DNA from: Croceicoccus gelatinilyticus
GTDB taxonomy: Bacteria > Pseudomonadota > Alphaproteobacteria > Sphingomonadales > Sphingomonadaceae
Direction of reading: 5' to 3'
Assembly: GCF_018398395.1 (NCBI RefSeq)
Contig: NZ_JAHCBF010000002.1
Location: 248,001 to 312,000 of the forward strand
DNA length: 64,000 bases
Shown: positions 28,861 to 38,485 of the stretch, piece by piece
How positions within the stretch are numbered: position 1 is the first letter of the stretch
How the letters are laid out: each line of letters begins with the position of its first letter
The notes under the pieces: model-generated
What the model was told of the DNA's origin: nothing
The model's input: only the letters and a program-made list of their open reading frames with translations
The model's database searches: none
Position numbers and translations under genes: made by a program

Positions 28861-30751
28861 CATTTCGAACACCGATGCCTGGACCGGCGATCATCTTGTC
28901 GATCAGGGCATCATTTCGCTGCCCGAACTGGACGAAGCGTGGGCGCTGTCGCGAAGCTGGCAGATGCCGCTGCCCGACGTGCTCCTCGCGCGCAGTTCGG
29001 TCGATAGCCGCACGCTCTATCGCTCGCTCGCCGACCGCTTCGGGCTTGACCATGTCGATCTGATCGACAACCCTCCCGACCTTTCCCTGCTCAATGAAAG
29101 CGATGCAGAAGAATACATGCGCGAACTGGCCGTGCCGTGGCGCGTGCGCGATACGTTCAAAGGCAAGCGGCTGACCATCGCGACCGCGCGCCCCGGTCCG
29201 CAGGCCATGCTCCACATCCGCCGCCGTTGGGGCAGCGATGTCGACGTCGTCATCACCTCGCGCCGCGCCTTGCGACAGGCTGTGCAGCAGGCCTTTTCGC
29301 AAAGCTGGACCCGCCGCGCCGTCTACGACCTTGATGACCGCGATCCGGTGATGAGCGCGCGGACGGTGTTCACCCCGGTCCAGCTTCTCGTGCTGTGGGC
29401 AGTGGCCAGCGCCTGCGCCACCGGCGCGGTGCTTGCGCCCATCGTGACGCTGATCGTGCTGAACGCGCTGATGAGCGTGTTCTACCTCGGCAATTTCGCA
29501 TTCAAGGGACTGGCGATCTGGGCCGGCGGCGTGGACCTCGTGGCACAGCGGCGGGAGATCGACGCGGCAATCGGTCTGCTCTCGGACGAGGACTTGCCCG
29601 TCTACACGATCCTCGTGCCGCTGTTCCGCGAACCCGACGTTCTGCCGATCCTGGCCGGGGCGCTGCGGCGGCTCGACTATCCGGCGGCCAAGCTCGACAT
29701 CAAGATCGTGCTGGAAGAAGGCGACACCCCGACGATCGAGGCCGCCCGCGCGTTGAAGCTGGAAGAAATCTTCGAGATCGTCCTCGTCCCGCCCTCGCAC
29801 CCGCAGACGAAGCCCAAGGCCTGCAACTACGCCTTCCGCCTCGCCCGCGGCGAATTCTGCGTGATCTACGATGCGGAGGACAAGCCGGAACCGGACCAGT
29901 TGAAGCGCGTCGTCGCCGCATTCGCGCGTGCACCGAAGAACGTGGCCTGCGTGCAGTGTCGCCTCAACTACTACAACCGGGACGAAAACTGGCTGACGCG
30001 GCTTTTCACGCTCGACTATTCGCTGTGGTTCGATCTCATGCTGCCCGGGCTGGAGCGAATGGGCGTGCCTATCCCGCTGGGCGGAACATCGAACCATTTC
30101 CGCGCCGAAGTCCTGCGCGAACTGCACGCATGGGACCCGTTCAACGTGACCGAGGATGCGGACCTCGGCATTCGCATGACACAGAAGGGCTATCGCACCA
30201 AGCTGGTGGAATCGACCACGTTCGAGGAAGCGAACGTCAGCATCGGCAACTGGATCCGTCAGCGTTCGCGCTGGATCAAGGGATACATGCAGACCCTGCT
30301 GGTCCACTTGCGCCGTCCAGGTGATTTTGCGCGGCAAGTCGGTCCGCTGGGCGTGCTGGGCTTCGTCATGTTCATTGGCGGCACGATGACATCGGGGCTG
30401 ATCAACCCTATCTTCTGGGCGGTCTTCATCGTCTGGGCCATGACGCAGGCGGCGGGGTTCGACATCTTCTTCCCGCCGGTCCTGCTCTACCTGTCGCTGT
30501 TCAACCTGCTGGTCGGCAACGGGATGCTGATCTTCCTGATGATGCTGGCCCCGTTCCGACGCAACTGGCTGGAACTGACGGCGTGGGCACCGACGGTGAT
30601 CGCGTACTGGGTGCTGATGTCGATCGCGGCGTGGAAAGGGCTGTTCCAGCTGATTACGCGGCCGTTCTATTGGGAAAAGACGACGCACGGGTTGTCGAAA
30701 ATGACCGCCGCCGAACGTGCCCGCGCGCAAGGCCACGGGGACGCGGCATGA
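28853..30751 (+). CDS. Family 2 glycosyltransferase with N-terminal MshEN/GspE-N-like region
   Basis: A 632-residue membrane enzyme. Residues 8-75 (DHLVDQGIISLPELDEAWAL and onward) resemble the MshEN/GspE-N fold, which can bind c-di-GMP; however the usual RLG anchor residues are not conserved. A transmembrane pair (about 175-225) precedes a processive GT2 core: substrate Asp in VLEEGD, DAED (about 340), TED (about 432) and the Q-x-x-R-W signature QRSRW (about 469). Three or four more helices follow. This is a BcsA/NfrB-type polysaccharide synthase. The start overlaps the BcsB-like gene by 8 nt and its stop overlaps the next start (ATGA). Confidence 0.88.
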   Translation: MGDISNTDAWTGDHLVDQGIISLPELDEAWALSRSWQMPLPDVLLARSSVDSRTLYRSLADRFGLDHVDLIDNPPDLSLLNESDAEEYMRELAVPWRVRDTFKGKRLTIATARPGPQAMLHIRRRWGSDVDVVITSRRALRQAVQQAFSQSWTRRAVYDLDDRDPVMSARTVFTPVQLLVLWAVASACATGAVLAPIVTLIVLNALMSVFYLGNFAFKGLAIWAGGVDLVAQRREIDAAIGLLSDEDLPVYTILVPLFREPDVLPILAGALRRLDYPAAKLDIKIVLEEGDTPTIEAARALKLEEIFEIVLVPPSHPQTKPKACNYAFRLARGEFCVIYDAEDKPEPDQLKRVVAAFARAPKNVACVQCRLNYYNRDENWLTRLFTLDYSLWFDLMLPGLERMGVPIPLGGTSNHFRAEVLRELHAWDPFNVTEDADLGIRMTQKGYRTKLVESTTFEEANVSIGNWIRQRSRWIKGYMQTLLVHLRRPGDFARQVGPLGVLGFVMFIGGTMTSGLINPIFWAVFIVWAMTQAAGFDIFFPPVLLYLSLFNLLVGNGMLIFLMMLAPFRRNWLELTAWAPTVIAYWVLMSIAAWKGLFQLITRPFYWEKTTHGLSKMTAAERARAQGHGDAA

Positions 30752-32253
30752 ACGCGCAAACATGGCCGCTGGAACAGGTCCGTGCGCGCATGGCGATGCC
30801 GGTGTCGACAGTGCCGTGGCAGGCCCGCAGGTCTCTGACGCTCCCCGTCCTTGCACTGACTTCCGCGCTGTTGTGCCTGTTGCTGTGGCTGCAGGACGCC
30901 GGCTACGTTTCGCAGGCTTCGCTGGAGCTTTGGGGGCAGGCGCTGCTGGCATCGGACGGGGCGGTTGCCGCGCCCTCGATCATCGCTGCCTCTCCGCCCC
31001 TCCCCTATTTCGCGACGATCGTCGGCGAACTGGCCATGCCGTCCTTCGGCATGCGCATCCTGCCGCTTGTCACCGCGCTGTTCTTTGCCCTGATGGTTGC
31101 AGGATGGCTGCGCACGTTCCAGTCCGCGGGCCTGTCGTGGGGCGTTTCGATCGGCGCAGCGGTGCTGCTGGCATCGAATCCGGCACTGGTGCGCAGTATT
31201 GCCGAAAGCCCCTGTTGGGCAAGCCTTCATGCCGGATTGTCGATGCTGGCTGTCGGCCTGTTCAACCTGCGGCGCGATCACCGGATTACCGACGTGATAC
31301 TCGTCGCGCTGTCGTTGCCGCTGATCCTGATGTCGCAGCCGGTGGGACTGGTCTTCGTGGTTGCCGCCGTGCCGTTCATCGCACTTTGCGTGCCAGAGGC
31401 GCAGATGCGTCGATCGGTTACCGGCGTGATGATGACGCTGCTGTTTCCGGCGACTTTCGTGCTGGGCGGGTTTGCCTACGTGAACTGGATCTTCAATGGC
31501 GATGCCTTCGCCTTCCTTGGCCACTTTGCCGATATTCCGATCACGCCGCCCCTGCCGCTTGCCGCGCTGCTGCTGGCGCTGGCCGGCATGGTGGCAAGCG
31601 CACCGATCCTGCCCGCCATCGTCGTTCGCACGCGCAGACAGGTCGGCGTGCGGCGCGCCTCGCTGGCAATCGGCGGTTTCGCGCTGGCCTGCGCGGGGCT
31701 ATGCTGGCTGACCCAGACAATGCCCGAACCGGTGCAGCTTGCCGCCCTGGCAGTCCCGCTGGCAATGGCCGCCGCAACGCGCTGGCCGCGCAATCGGGTG
31801 CGTTCGGAAATGCTGGTCATCGGCATGCTTATGCTCGGCTGGGCCGGCGGCGCGGTTATCGTGTGGCAGGCCCGCGACGTGGAAAGCGCGAATCTGCGCG
31901 CCGTGCTGACGGGCCGACCGACCGTTGCCGTCGATGCCGAACTTGCCGCGCTGGGTCTTGCTCTACAGGGCCATGACGACATCCTGTTCGACGCGGCAGC
32001 AGCCCCGTCCGCCATCGCCCACCGCGGCAGCGCCGAAGGCATCTCCGCCGCAAGTTCCATCCGTTTCCGCCTTGCCGGAATGCGGCAAGACGCGCGGGCA
32101 CATATCCAGGTCGTGCGGGATACCCGCTCACCGCGCGGGGCCGATGCCATGGGACGCACGTTCCCCGATCTCCATGAACGCGGCCTGCCCGGTTACCGCA
32201 TCCTGCACGAAGGGCCGCATTGGCGCGCATGGATCAGGGAGGACCAGCCATGA
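30748..32253 (+). CDS. Polytopic membrane protein of the polysaccharide operon
   Basis: A 501-residue protein with roughly ten hydrophobic helices between residues 27 and 375 and a soluble C-terminal region of about 120 residues (TVAVDAELAALG onward). I do not recognise the family. The layout of N-terminal helices followed by a periplasmic tail is reminiscent of membrane glycosyltransferases of the GT-C type, but I see no convincing catalytic motif. It overlaps the glycosyltransferase gene by 4 nt (ATGA) and the next gene likewise, so it is made in step with the synthase and probably belongs to the same machine. Confidence 0.78.
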   Translation: MNAQTWPLEQVRARMAMPVSTVPWQARRSLTLPVLALTSALLCLLLWLQDAGYVSQASLELWGQALLASDGAVAAPSIIAASPPLPYFATIVGELAMPSFGMRILPLVTALFFALMVAGWLRTFQSAGLSWGVSIGAAVLLASNPALVRSIAESPCWASLHAGLSMLAVGLFNLRRDHRITDVILVALSLPLILMSQPVGLVFVVAAVPFIALCVPEAQMRRSVTGVMMTLLFPATFVLGGFAYVNWIFNGDAFAFLGHFADIPITPPLPLAALLLALAGMVASAPILPAIVVRTRRQVGVRRASLAIGGFALACAGLCWLTQTMPEPVQLAALAVPLAMAAATRWPRNRVRSEMLVIGMLMLGWAGGAVIVWQARDVESANLRAVLTGRPTVAVDAELAALGLALQGHDDILFDAAAAPSAIAHRGSAEGISAASSIRFRLAGMRQDARAHIQVVRDTRSPRGADAMGRTFPDLHERGLPGYRILHEGPHWRAWIREDQP

Positions 32254-33257
32254 ACCAGCTTTCCATCGTTTCCGCTATCGAGCCCGGCAGCAACGAGGGG
32301 CCGCGCGTCCTGATCGTCGACGACGATCCCGATTCCGCCGAGATCACGGCCCGCATGCTGGGCGAAGGCGGCAATTTCCGCGTCCGCTGTGTCGAAAGTG
32401 CCGAGGAAGCCTATGTTGCGCTTTCGCTGGTCGGCGCCAGCGCAGAGGAAGAGCGGCTGGCCTACGACATCGTGATCATGGACATCATGATGCCGCAGGT
32501 CGACGGGATCGAGGCTACCGCCGCGATCCGCACCACGCGGCGCGGGGCTTTCGTGCCGATCCTGATGCTGTCGGGCCGCCGCGATCTCGATGCCTTGGGA
32601 CAGGCCTTCATGGCAGGGGCCAGCGACTTCGTGACCAAGCCGATAGAGCCGGTCGAGCTACAGGCCCGCGTCCGCACCCTCCTGCGCCTGAAGCGCGAAC
32701 AGGAACGCCGGCAGGCCCGCGAACGGCAACTGGTGGAAAGCAACCGCGAACTTCAGCAATCGGTGATCGACGGCACCCTGATCGACCGCGCGACGGGAAT
32801 GCCTTCACGCGCGTGGGCCGAAATGACCTTGCGGGAATGTCGCACGAACGGCGTCCCACTGGCCGCCGCCATGGTGCAGATCGACGAACTGGACGCCTAT
32901 ATCGCGTTTCACGGCATGCGCGGGGCCGAACGCCTGCACGCCGACATCATGCGCCGGTTGCAGTCCGTCCCCGCGCCGCTGGGCGCGACTTTGGCCGCAT
33001 GGGACGAAGGGCGCTTCATCGTTCTGCTGCCGGGCACGAAGGACACCGCGCGGATCGCCGCGCTATGCGCCGGACTGCAACGCGCGGTTGAATATCCGGC
33101 AATGCCCCATGGCAATGCCCTGCATCATGACCGTGTCCGCGTCTCCACCGCCAATGGCTGGCGCCCTGCCGCGCAGGCGGCGGAACTGCCGTCTGCCCTG
33201 ATCGCCAGCCTTGCGGATGAAAGCTTTCGCGGCCGGCGAAGCGTAGAGAACGCCTGA
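32250..33257 (+). CDS. Response regulator with degenerate GGDEF domain
   Basis: A 335-residue protein. Residues 18-145 are a complete receiver (acidic LIVDDD, phospho-acceptor Asp78 in IMDIMMP, Lys130 in FVTKP). A coiled-coil linker (148-172) leads to residues 175-330, a GGDEF-type fold whose signature is replaced by WDEGRF (251-256) and whose metal-binding Asp is changed, so cyclase activity is unlikely. It may sense phosphorylation and act on the synthase by contact, or bind nucleotide without making c-di-GMP. The GGAGGA Shine-Dalgarno and the ATGA overlap with the preceding gene place it in the polysaccharide operon. Confidence 0.82.
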   Translation: MNQLSIVSAIEPGSNEGPRVLIVDDDPDSAEITARMLGEGGNFRVRCVESAEEAYVALSLVGASAEEERLAYDIVIMDIMMPQVDGIEATAAIRTTRRGAFVPILMLSGRRDLDALGQAFMAGASDFVTKPIEPVELQARVRTLLRLKREQERRQARERQLVESNRELQQSVIDGTLIDRATGMPSRAWAEMTLRECRTNGVPLAAAMVQIDELDAYIAFHGMRGAERLHADIMRRLQSVPAPLGATLAAWDEGRFIVLLPGTKDTARIAALCAGLQRAVEYPAMPHGNALHHDRVRVSTANGWRPAAQAAELPSALIASLADESFRGRRSVENA

Positions 33258-33261
33258 TACG

Positions 33262-33298
33262 AAAAAGGCCGGGTCTCCACGTGGAAGCCCGGCCCTTT
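33262..33298. terminator. Bidirectional terminator between convergent operons
   Basis: GGCCGGG (33267-33273) pairs with CCCGGCC (33288-33294), with an inner CCACGTGG palindrome. A-rich sequence on the left and CTTTCATTT on the right give U-tracts in both directions. Confidence 0.8.
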
Positions 33299-33316
33299 CA
33301 TTTCCGGTTCGCGGCG

Positions 33317-36184
33317 TCAGAACTCGCTGGCGTCGCGGTATTCGATCGGCAGGTCGATCGCCTTCAGCTGATCGTCGATCTTCGAACGATCGCCGACGAC
33401 GATGATCGTCAGGTTATCCGGCGACAGGTACTCGGCCGCCGCCCCGTCGATCGCGGCGGCATCGATGCCGCGGTAGATCGTGGGAAGCTGCTTCTGATAA
33501 TCTGCCGGACGGCCCAGACGACCGTTCGCCAGCAGCGCGCCCAGCACCTGGCCGTTGGTTTGGAAGCTGTTGGGCAGGCCCCGAATGTTGCCATCGGTCA
33601 CGCGCTGCAGTTCGACCTCGTCGACTCCGCGCGAACCATCTGCAAATTCCTCGACCCGGTCGAAGATCAGTTCGATGGAATCGGCAGTCCGGTCCGTCTG
33701 GACGGGCGTGTAGATGTAGAACGTGCGCGGTCCGACATCGCCTGACGAGACCGAGCTGCGCACGCCGTAAGTCCAACCCTTGTCTTCGCGAAGGTCGCTG
33801 TTGAGACGCGAGAGGAAGCCAGAACCCACAACCTCGTTCGCGATGTCCAGCGCTTCCATTCCCTGCGTCGTGCCGTCGAGCGGTAGGACGCGGGCAAGCA
33901 GCAGGTAGGACTGGGGCGAGTTGGGACGGTCGATCACGACGATCCGGCTCTTCGCCTCGGGCACTGCGGCGTCGAGGGTCTTGACCGGGACCGCGCTATC
34001 CGGTGCGGCCCAGTTCCCGAACGCAGCCTCCAGCGCGGGCCTGAGCTGTTCCATCGTGACATCGCCGACGACCGTGATCGCGGCATTGTCAGGGCGCAGC
34101 CACGTATCGTGCACGGTTTCTAGCGCCGCCGGTGTCAGCGGCTCGATCGCGGAGACGAGGCCGGCCGAACCGACCGAACCGTAGGGGTGGTCCTCGCCAT
34201 AGATCAGCGGGCCGATCGCGCGGGATGCGATGCTGCCCGGCGTGGCCTGCTGCTGCGCGATGGCGGCAAGGCGCTGGTCCTTCACACGCGCGACCTCGGC
34301 TTCTTCGAAGGCGGGGTTGCGCACGATGTCGGAGAACAGGTCGAGCGAAGGGGCAAGGTTTGCGGTCAGCGCGGTGAGATAGACCGCGCTGGTGTCCGTC
34401 GTCGTACCCGCGTTGATCGAAGCGCCCAGCCGCTCCTGCTCGGTCGCAATGTCGAGGGTGGAGCGGGTCTCGGTCCCTTCGTCCAGCAAGCTCATCATAA
34501 GCGACTGCGTGCCGGCATTTGCGCTGCCATCGGCGGCGTTACCCGCGTCGAACGTGATCGCCATGCTGACCTTCGGGATCGAGGTGCGGCGCGCCAGCGT
34601 GACGGGGATGCCGTTCGACAGCGTCGTGGTCTCGACCGTCGGGAAGACAAGTTCGCCGACCGGCGCGACCGGCGGATATTCGCGCGGTGGACCTTGGTCG
34701 ATCGCGGGGACCGGCGCCTTGGCATCGGGCGCAGGCGGGGGAACCGTCCCTTCATCGCCCCAGCCGCCCATCAGCGCGCCGTCCTCGGTGCGCTCACCCG
34801 GCTTTACCACCAGCGTATAGCTGGGACGCGAAAGCCACGTGCTCATCGCGGCCTGCACTTCGGCGGGGGTAAGCGCGGCGATTTCGGCAAGGTCTTCCTT
34901 GTAGGTCGCCGGATCGCCCGAATAGAGCAGCCCTTCGGCCAGCGTCGAACCCTTGCCGCCAAACCCGCCGACCGCTTCGAGCGAACCGATCTGCGACGAG
35001 ACCTGCTGTGTCGCGGCGCGGGTCAGTTCGTCCTTGGTCGGACCTTCGGCCATGAGCTGCGCGATCACTTCGTCGAGGCGCTTTTCCGCCGCGGCGACGT
35101 CCACGCCCGGCTTCACGTCCATCGTCGCCTGCAGGAACGAGGAATTTTCGAACGGCAGCATGTAGGCCGAAACGCTGACGGCAAGCTGTTCGTCCCGCAC
35201 GAGGATATTGTCGAGCCGCGAAGAGCTGAGCCCGCCCAGCACCGACATGCCCATGTCAAGTTCGGCAGCCTGCGCGTGATTGAGGCCCGGACCGCTCCAC
35301 ACCTTGTAGATGCGCGTTACCGGCACCTGATCGGTCATTTCCTCGCGCACCGGCGCGGCCAGCGTCACCAGCGGGGCGGCGGGCTGCACGACTTCGGGGC
35401 CGCGCGGAATGTTGCCGAACCACTTTTCGACCATCGGGCGCGCCGTGGCCGCGTCGATATCGCCGGTCAGCGCCAGAACGACATTGTTGGGCGCATAGTT
35501 GTCCGTAAACCAGTTGCGCACGTCGGTCAGGCTGGCCGCATCAAGATCGGCCATCGAGCCGATCGTCGCGTGGCGATAGGGGTGGCCGATCGGATAGAGC
35601 GCGTCGGAGATCTTGTACTCGGCAAGGCCGTAGGGCTGGTTGTCGCCCTGACGCTTCTCGTTCTTGACGACGCCGCGCTGCTTATCGAGCTTGTCCTGCG
35701 TCACCGCGCCGAGCAGGTGGCCCATGCGGTCGCTTTCCATGAAAAGCGCAAGGTCGAGCGCGCCGGTCGGCACCGTCTCGACGTAGTTCGTGCGGTCATA
35801 CCACGTCGAACCATTGGTCGGTGTCGAGCCTGCCGCTTCAAGCGGGATGTCGAAATTCTCGACGTTTTCGGACCCGCCGAACATCAGGTGTTCGAACAAG
35901 TGGGCAAAGCCGGTCCGGCCGCGCGGTTCGTGCTTCGACCCCACGCGATAATACGTCGTCACACCCACGATCGGCGACTTGCGATCGGTGTGGACCAGAA
36001 CCGTCAAACCGTTGTCGAGCGTGAAGCTTTCATAAGGAATGTCGACTTCGGAAACGAGCTGCGACAGCGGGGCTGCGCCCGCTTCGGGCGCAGGTGCGGC
36101 AACTTCAACCGGGGCGGGTTGGTAGGCGCAGGCTGCAAGGGCGAGAGAGAGGGAAAGCGATACCGGAACGGTGAAACGACGCAT
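33317..36184 (-). CDS. M16 family metallopeptidase, two-domain lipoprotein
   Basis: A 955-residue insulinase/pitrilysin-family protein with a lipoprotein signal (LAACAY) and two M16 repeats. The N-terminal repeat keeps the zinc motif HLFEH with a downstream Glu in the region of KNEKRQGD. The C-terminal repeat (about residue 500 on) lacks a zinc motif, as expected for the non-catalytic half that completes the peptide-degrading chamber. It is probably an envelope peptidase for short peptides. It is convergent with the polysaccharide operon and shares its terminator. Confidence 0.93.
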   Translation of the reverse strand: MRRFTVPVSLSLSLALAACAYQPAPVEVAAPAPEAGAAPLSQLVSEVDIPYESFTLDNGLTVLVHTDRKSPIVGVTTYYRVGSKHEPRGRTGFAHLFEHLMFGGSENVENFDIPLEAAGSTPTNGSTWYDRTNYVETVPTGALDLALFMESDRMGHLLGAVTQDKLDKQRGVVKNEKRQGDNQPYGLAEYKISDALYPIGHPYRHATIGSMADLDAASLTDVRNWFTDNYAPNNVVLALTGDIDAATARPMVEKWFGNIPRGPEVVQPAAPLVTLAAPVREEMTDQVPVTRIYKVWSGPGLNHAQAAELDMGMSVLGGLSSSRLDNILVRDEQLAVSVSAYMLPFENSSFLQATMDVKPGVDVAAAEKRLDEVIAQLMAEGPTKDELTRAATQQVSSQIGSLEAVGGFGGKGSTLAEGLLYSGDPATYKEDLAEIAALTPAEVQAAMSTWLSRPSYTLVVKPGERTEDGALMGGWGDEGTVPPPAPDAKAPVPAIDQGPPREYPPVAPVGELVFPTVETTTLSNGIPVTLARRTSIPKVSMAITFDAGNAADGSANAGTQSLMMSLLDEGTETRSTLDIATEQERLGASINAGTTTDTSAVYLTALTANLAPSLDLFSDIVRNPAFEEAEVARVKDQRLAAIAQQQATPGSIASRAIGPLIYGEDHPYGSVGSAGLVSAIEPLTPAALETVHDTWLRPDNAAITVVGDVTMEQLRPALEAAFGNWAAPDSAVPVKTLDAAVPEAKSRIVVIDRPNSPQSYLLLARVLPLDGTTQGMEALDIANEVVGSGFLSRLNSDLREDKGWTYGVRSSVSSGDVGPRTFYIYTPVQTDRTADSIELIFDRVEEFADGSRGVDEVELQRVTDGNIRGLPNSFQTNGQVLGALLANGRLGRPADYQKQLPTIYRGIDAAAIDGAAAEYLSPDNLTIIVVGDRSKIDDQLKAIDLPIEYRDASEF

Positions 36185-36334
36185 GTGATGTCCGCTGATC
36201 GTTGGGGGAATGCCGCAGGACTAGCACGGTGATTACCGCTTGGCACTACCTTGATATCGCTGACTTATGCGAAGGCGCAAAGGTGCGCGGCGGTTACATC
36301 CGAAACGAATTGCGCCGATTTTCGAAGGAGGGGA

Positions 36335-36410
<76 letters not shown>

Positions 36411-36507
36411 GTTCCATCCGTTCGCCCGCCACGGGGCGAAGCGGGTGGTTAGCAGCGAGAGCGCGGGCTTGGGAAGGGGGAAATTGCGCCCCCCTTCCCC
36501 ACGTAGC

Positions 36508-37347
36508 CTAGCTGCCCGAAGCGACAGTTCCGGTATCGCTGGATGCCGAAGTCTGCGGCGGCAGGGTCAGCGTCTGATCCGGCCCCATCGTGTCGGTCGC
36601 CTCGGGCGCGAGCGGGTTGCCGCCCGGACGGCGATAGGGAACGCCATAAGTCGCGAGATAGCGCGCATCCCACGCGGTCGCGGCAACGCGATATGCCTCG
36701 TATTCCGAGAAGAACTGCAGGAACACGCTTTCAAGCTGCGGCAGGAGCGTCGCGGCAGCCACGTCTAGGTTGCCCTTCTCTACCGTGGTCAGATGGTTGC
36801 TGACCGAAAGCGCGGCAGCGCAGAAGCGGTCCAGCGCAGGGGGCAGCGCAAAATAGTTGTAGACCTGCGTCATGTACTTGTCGCGCACGTCCTTGTAGCC
36901 CGGCCCGTACTTCTGGCGGAACTCGCTGTCGAGCGCGCGGTTCGTCGCCGAAAGCTCACGCGTGTGGGTCTTGAGGAATGCGCCGTATTGCTCGGCCATC
37001 AAGGCATGTTCGGGGCCCTGGCAGTTGAGCGCTGCAACGTTGTAGGCCGAACGCAGGTTCCACGTCGTCTGCGCCGAAGTCAGCCCGGTGTTCACCGTCT
37101 GGCGAATGCCCATCGCGTCGGCGGTCGGTACGGCAAGATTCTCCTGCGCGTAGCCGGGTGCGATCGGTCGCGCGGGGAAGGCCTCTACCACCGGCGGCGG
37201 CGGCGGCGGGGGAGCCGGCGGCGGCGGAGGCGTACAGCCCGCCAGAGTTGCCACGCCCACGATGGCGCATGCCTGCACGATTTTCACGACTTTCGAAGTC
37301 ACCGACCCGAACCCTCTTTCCCGATGTTCCAAATTGATTGCACGCAT
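36508..37347 (-). CDS. Hypothetical proline-rich lipoprotein
   Basis: A 279-residue protein with a signal sequence and lipobox (LAGC) followed at once by a run of prolines, a rigid spacer that could cross the peptidoglycan-proximal space, then a helical domain (about 60-235) with conserved-looking LNCQGPEHALMAEQYGAFL. I recognise no domain. A dozen residues before the signal peptide (MRAINLEHRERG) suggest the true start may be further downstream, but no better ATG exists before the hydrophobic segment. It is monocistronic. Confidence 0.75.
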   Translation of the reverse strand: MRAINLEHRERGFGSVTSKVVKIVQACAIVGVATLAGCTPPPPPAPPPPPPPVVEAFPARPIAPGYAQENLAVPTADAMGIRQTVNTGLTSAQTTWNLRSAYNVAALNCQGPEHALMAEQYGAFLKTHTRELSATNRALDSEFRQKYGPGYKDVRDKYMTQVYNYFALPPALDRFCAAALSVSNHLTTVEKGNLDVAAATLLPQLESVFLQFFSEYEAYRVAATAWDARYLATYGVPYRRPGGNPLAPEATDTMGPDQTLTLPPQTSASSDTGTVASGS

Positions 37348-37498
37348 CCTGCATGAACCCGGCTTTCGGCAGGATTAAGGCGGCGCGGCAAGCAGCCCCT
37401 TCATGCCCGTACGTTAACCACAGCGCATCCCGCCAATAGGACCAGTCCACAAGGAATACGACGAGGCGAGCGTGCGGCACGGACGAGCCGAAATGCGA

Positions 37499-37531
37499 AA
37501 CGCCCGGCGCGGGAATACCGCACCGGGCGTT
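37499..37531 (-). terminator. Hairpin terminator after the Bax-inhibitor-1 gene
   Basis: A 9-bp perfect stem AACGCCCGG/CCGGGCGTT (37499-37507 with 37523-37531), 46 bp past the stop; the U-tract on this strand is weak. Confidence 0.65.
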
Positions 37532-37576
37532 CGTGTTCGTGTCTGGTCGGGCGGGCGAGTGCCCGGCCCTGTCAGG

Positions 37577-38335
37577 TCAGTCGCGCTGGCCCATGAAGGC
37601 GAGCAGGAACTGGAACATGTTGATGAAGTCGAGGTACAGCGACAGCGCGCCCAGGATCACGGCCTTGCCGATGAACTCGGTGCCGGCGAGGTGATAGTAC
37701 TGCGCCTTCAGACGCTGCGTATCGTAGGCGGTGAGGCCTGCGAAGATTAGGACGCCGAGGAAGCTGATCGCCCAGTAGAGCGCGCTCGACTGGATGAAGA
37801 TGTTGATGACCGACGCGATGATCAGGCCGATCACACCCATGATCAGGAAGCTGCCCCAACCGGACAGGTCCTTCTTCGTGGTGTAGCCGAACAGCGAGAG
37901 ACCGGCGAAGGCACCCGCGGTCGCAAAGAAGGTCGCAGCGATGGATTCACCCGTATAGACGAGGAAGATCGTCGACAGGCTCATGCCCATCAGGACCGCG
38001 AAGGCCCAGAACAGGATCTGCAGCGTGCCCTGCGAGAAACGGTTTGCACCGAAACTCATCGCGAACACGATCGCGAGCGGGGCGAAGATCACGAGGAACA
38101 TCAGCGGCGAGGTGATGATCGACACACCGATGGCGGTATTTGCCATCGCGATCGCGACGATGCCCGAAAGCAGCACGCCCGACGCCATGTAGTTGTAGAT
38201 CGACAGCATGTACTTGCGCAGGCCCGCATCAAGGCCGGCCCGCGTGTTCGGCACGCTCGGATTAAGGCCCGGAGCAGCGCCGAAGCCCGTCTGGCCACTC
38301 CGGCTAGTGGGCTGGGGGTCGTTCCAGTTTGCCAT
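37577..38335 (-). CDS. Bax inhibitor-1 (BI-1/YccA) family membrane protein
   Basis: A 252-residue protein with seven hydrophobic helices, starting MANWNDPQPTSRSG. Diagnostic stretches include MSLSTIFLVYTGESIAATFF and the C-terminal DTQRLKA and an Asp-containing final helix (DFINMFQFLLAFMG). Bacterial BI-1 proteins are pH-dependent calcium leak channels or interact with membrane proteases. ATG 38335 is chosen over 38386 as the start of similarity. It follows proC but a terminator stands between, so it probably has its own promoter within 38336-38415. Confidence 0.9.
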   Translation of the reverse strand: MANWNDPQPTSRSGQTGFGAAPGLNPSVPNTRAGLDAGLRKYMLSIYNYMASGVLLSGIVAIAMANTAIGVSIITSPLMFLVIFAPLAIVFAMSFGANRFSQGTLQILFWAFAVLMGMSLSTIFLVYTGESIAATFFATAGAFAGLSLFGYTTKKDLSGWGSFLIMGVIGLIIASVINIFIQSSALYWAISFLGVLIFAGLTAYDTQRLKAQYYHLAGTEFIGKAVILGALSLYLDFINMFQFLLAFMGQRD

Positions 38336-38415
38336 TGTCTTGTCTAACTCCTCTTGGCCCTCACAATGCGGGGCCGTCCGGGACAATATCGCGATTGAAT
38401 CGCATCAATTCAAGC

Positions 38416-38447
38416 AAAACCGGCCCGCCAGTCCACTGGCAGGCCGG
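38416..38447 (-). terminator. Rho-independent terminator of proC
   Basis: A stem of 11 bp with one mismatch (38420-38430 with 38437-38447) and loop of about 4 nt, followed on this strand by TTTTGCTT. It lies 39 bp past the proC stop. Confidence 0.8.
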
Positions 38448-38485
38448 CTGCAACAAAATGTTACAATGCGCGGTAAACAGGGCGT

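Noticed and set aside
28472-30952. An 826-codon open frame antisense to the glycosyltransferase
   Set aside because: It opposes a gene with complete GT2 motifs; the translation is His/Arg/Asp-rich low-complexity sequence typical of antisense frames.
37170-37240. CCG-rich tract as a DNA repeat array
   Set aside because: It encodes the proline run after the lipobox of the lipoprotein; no unit-level repeat beyond codon repetition.
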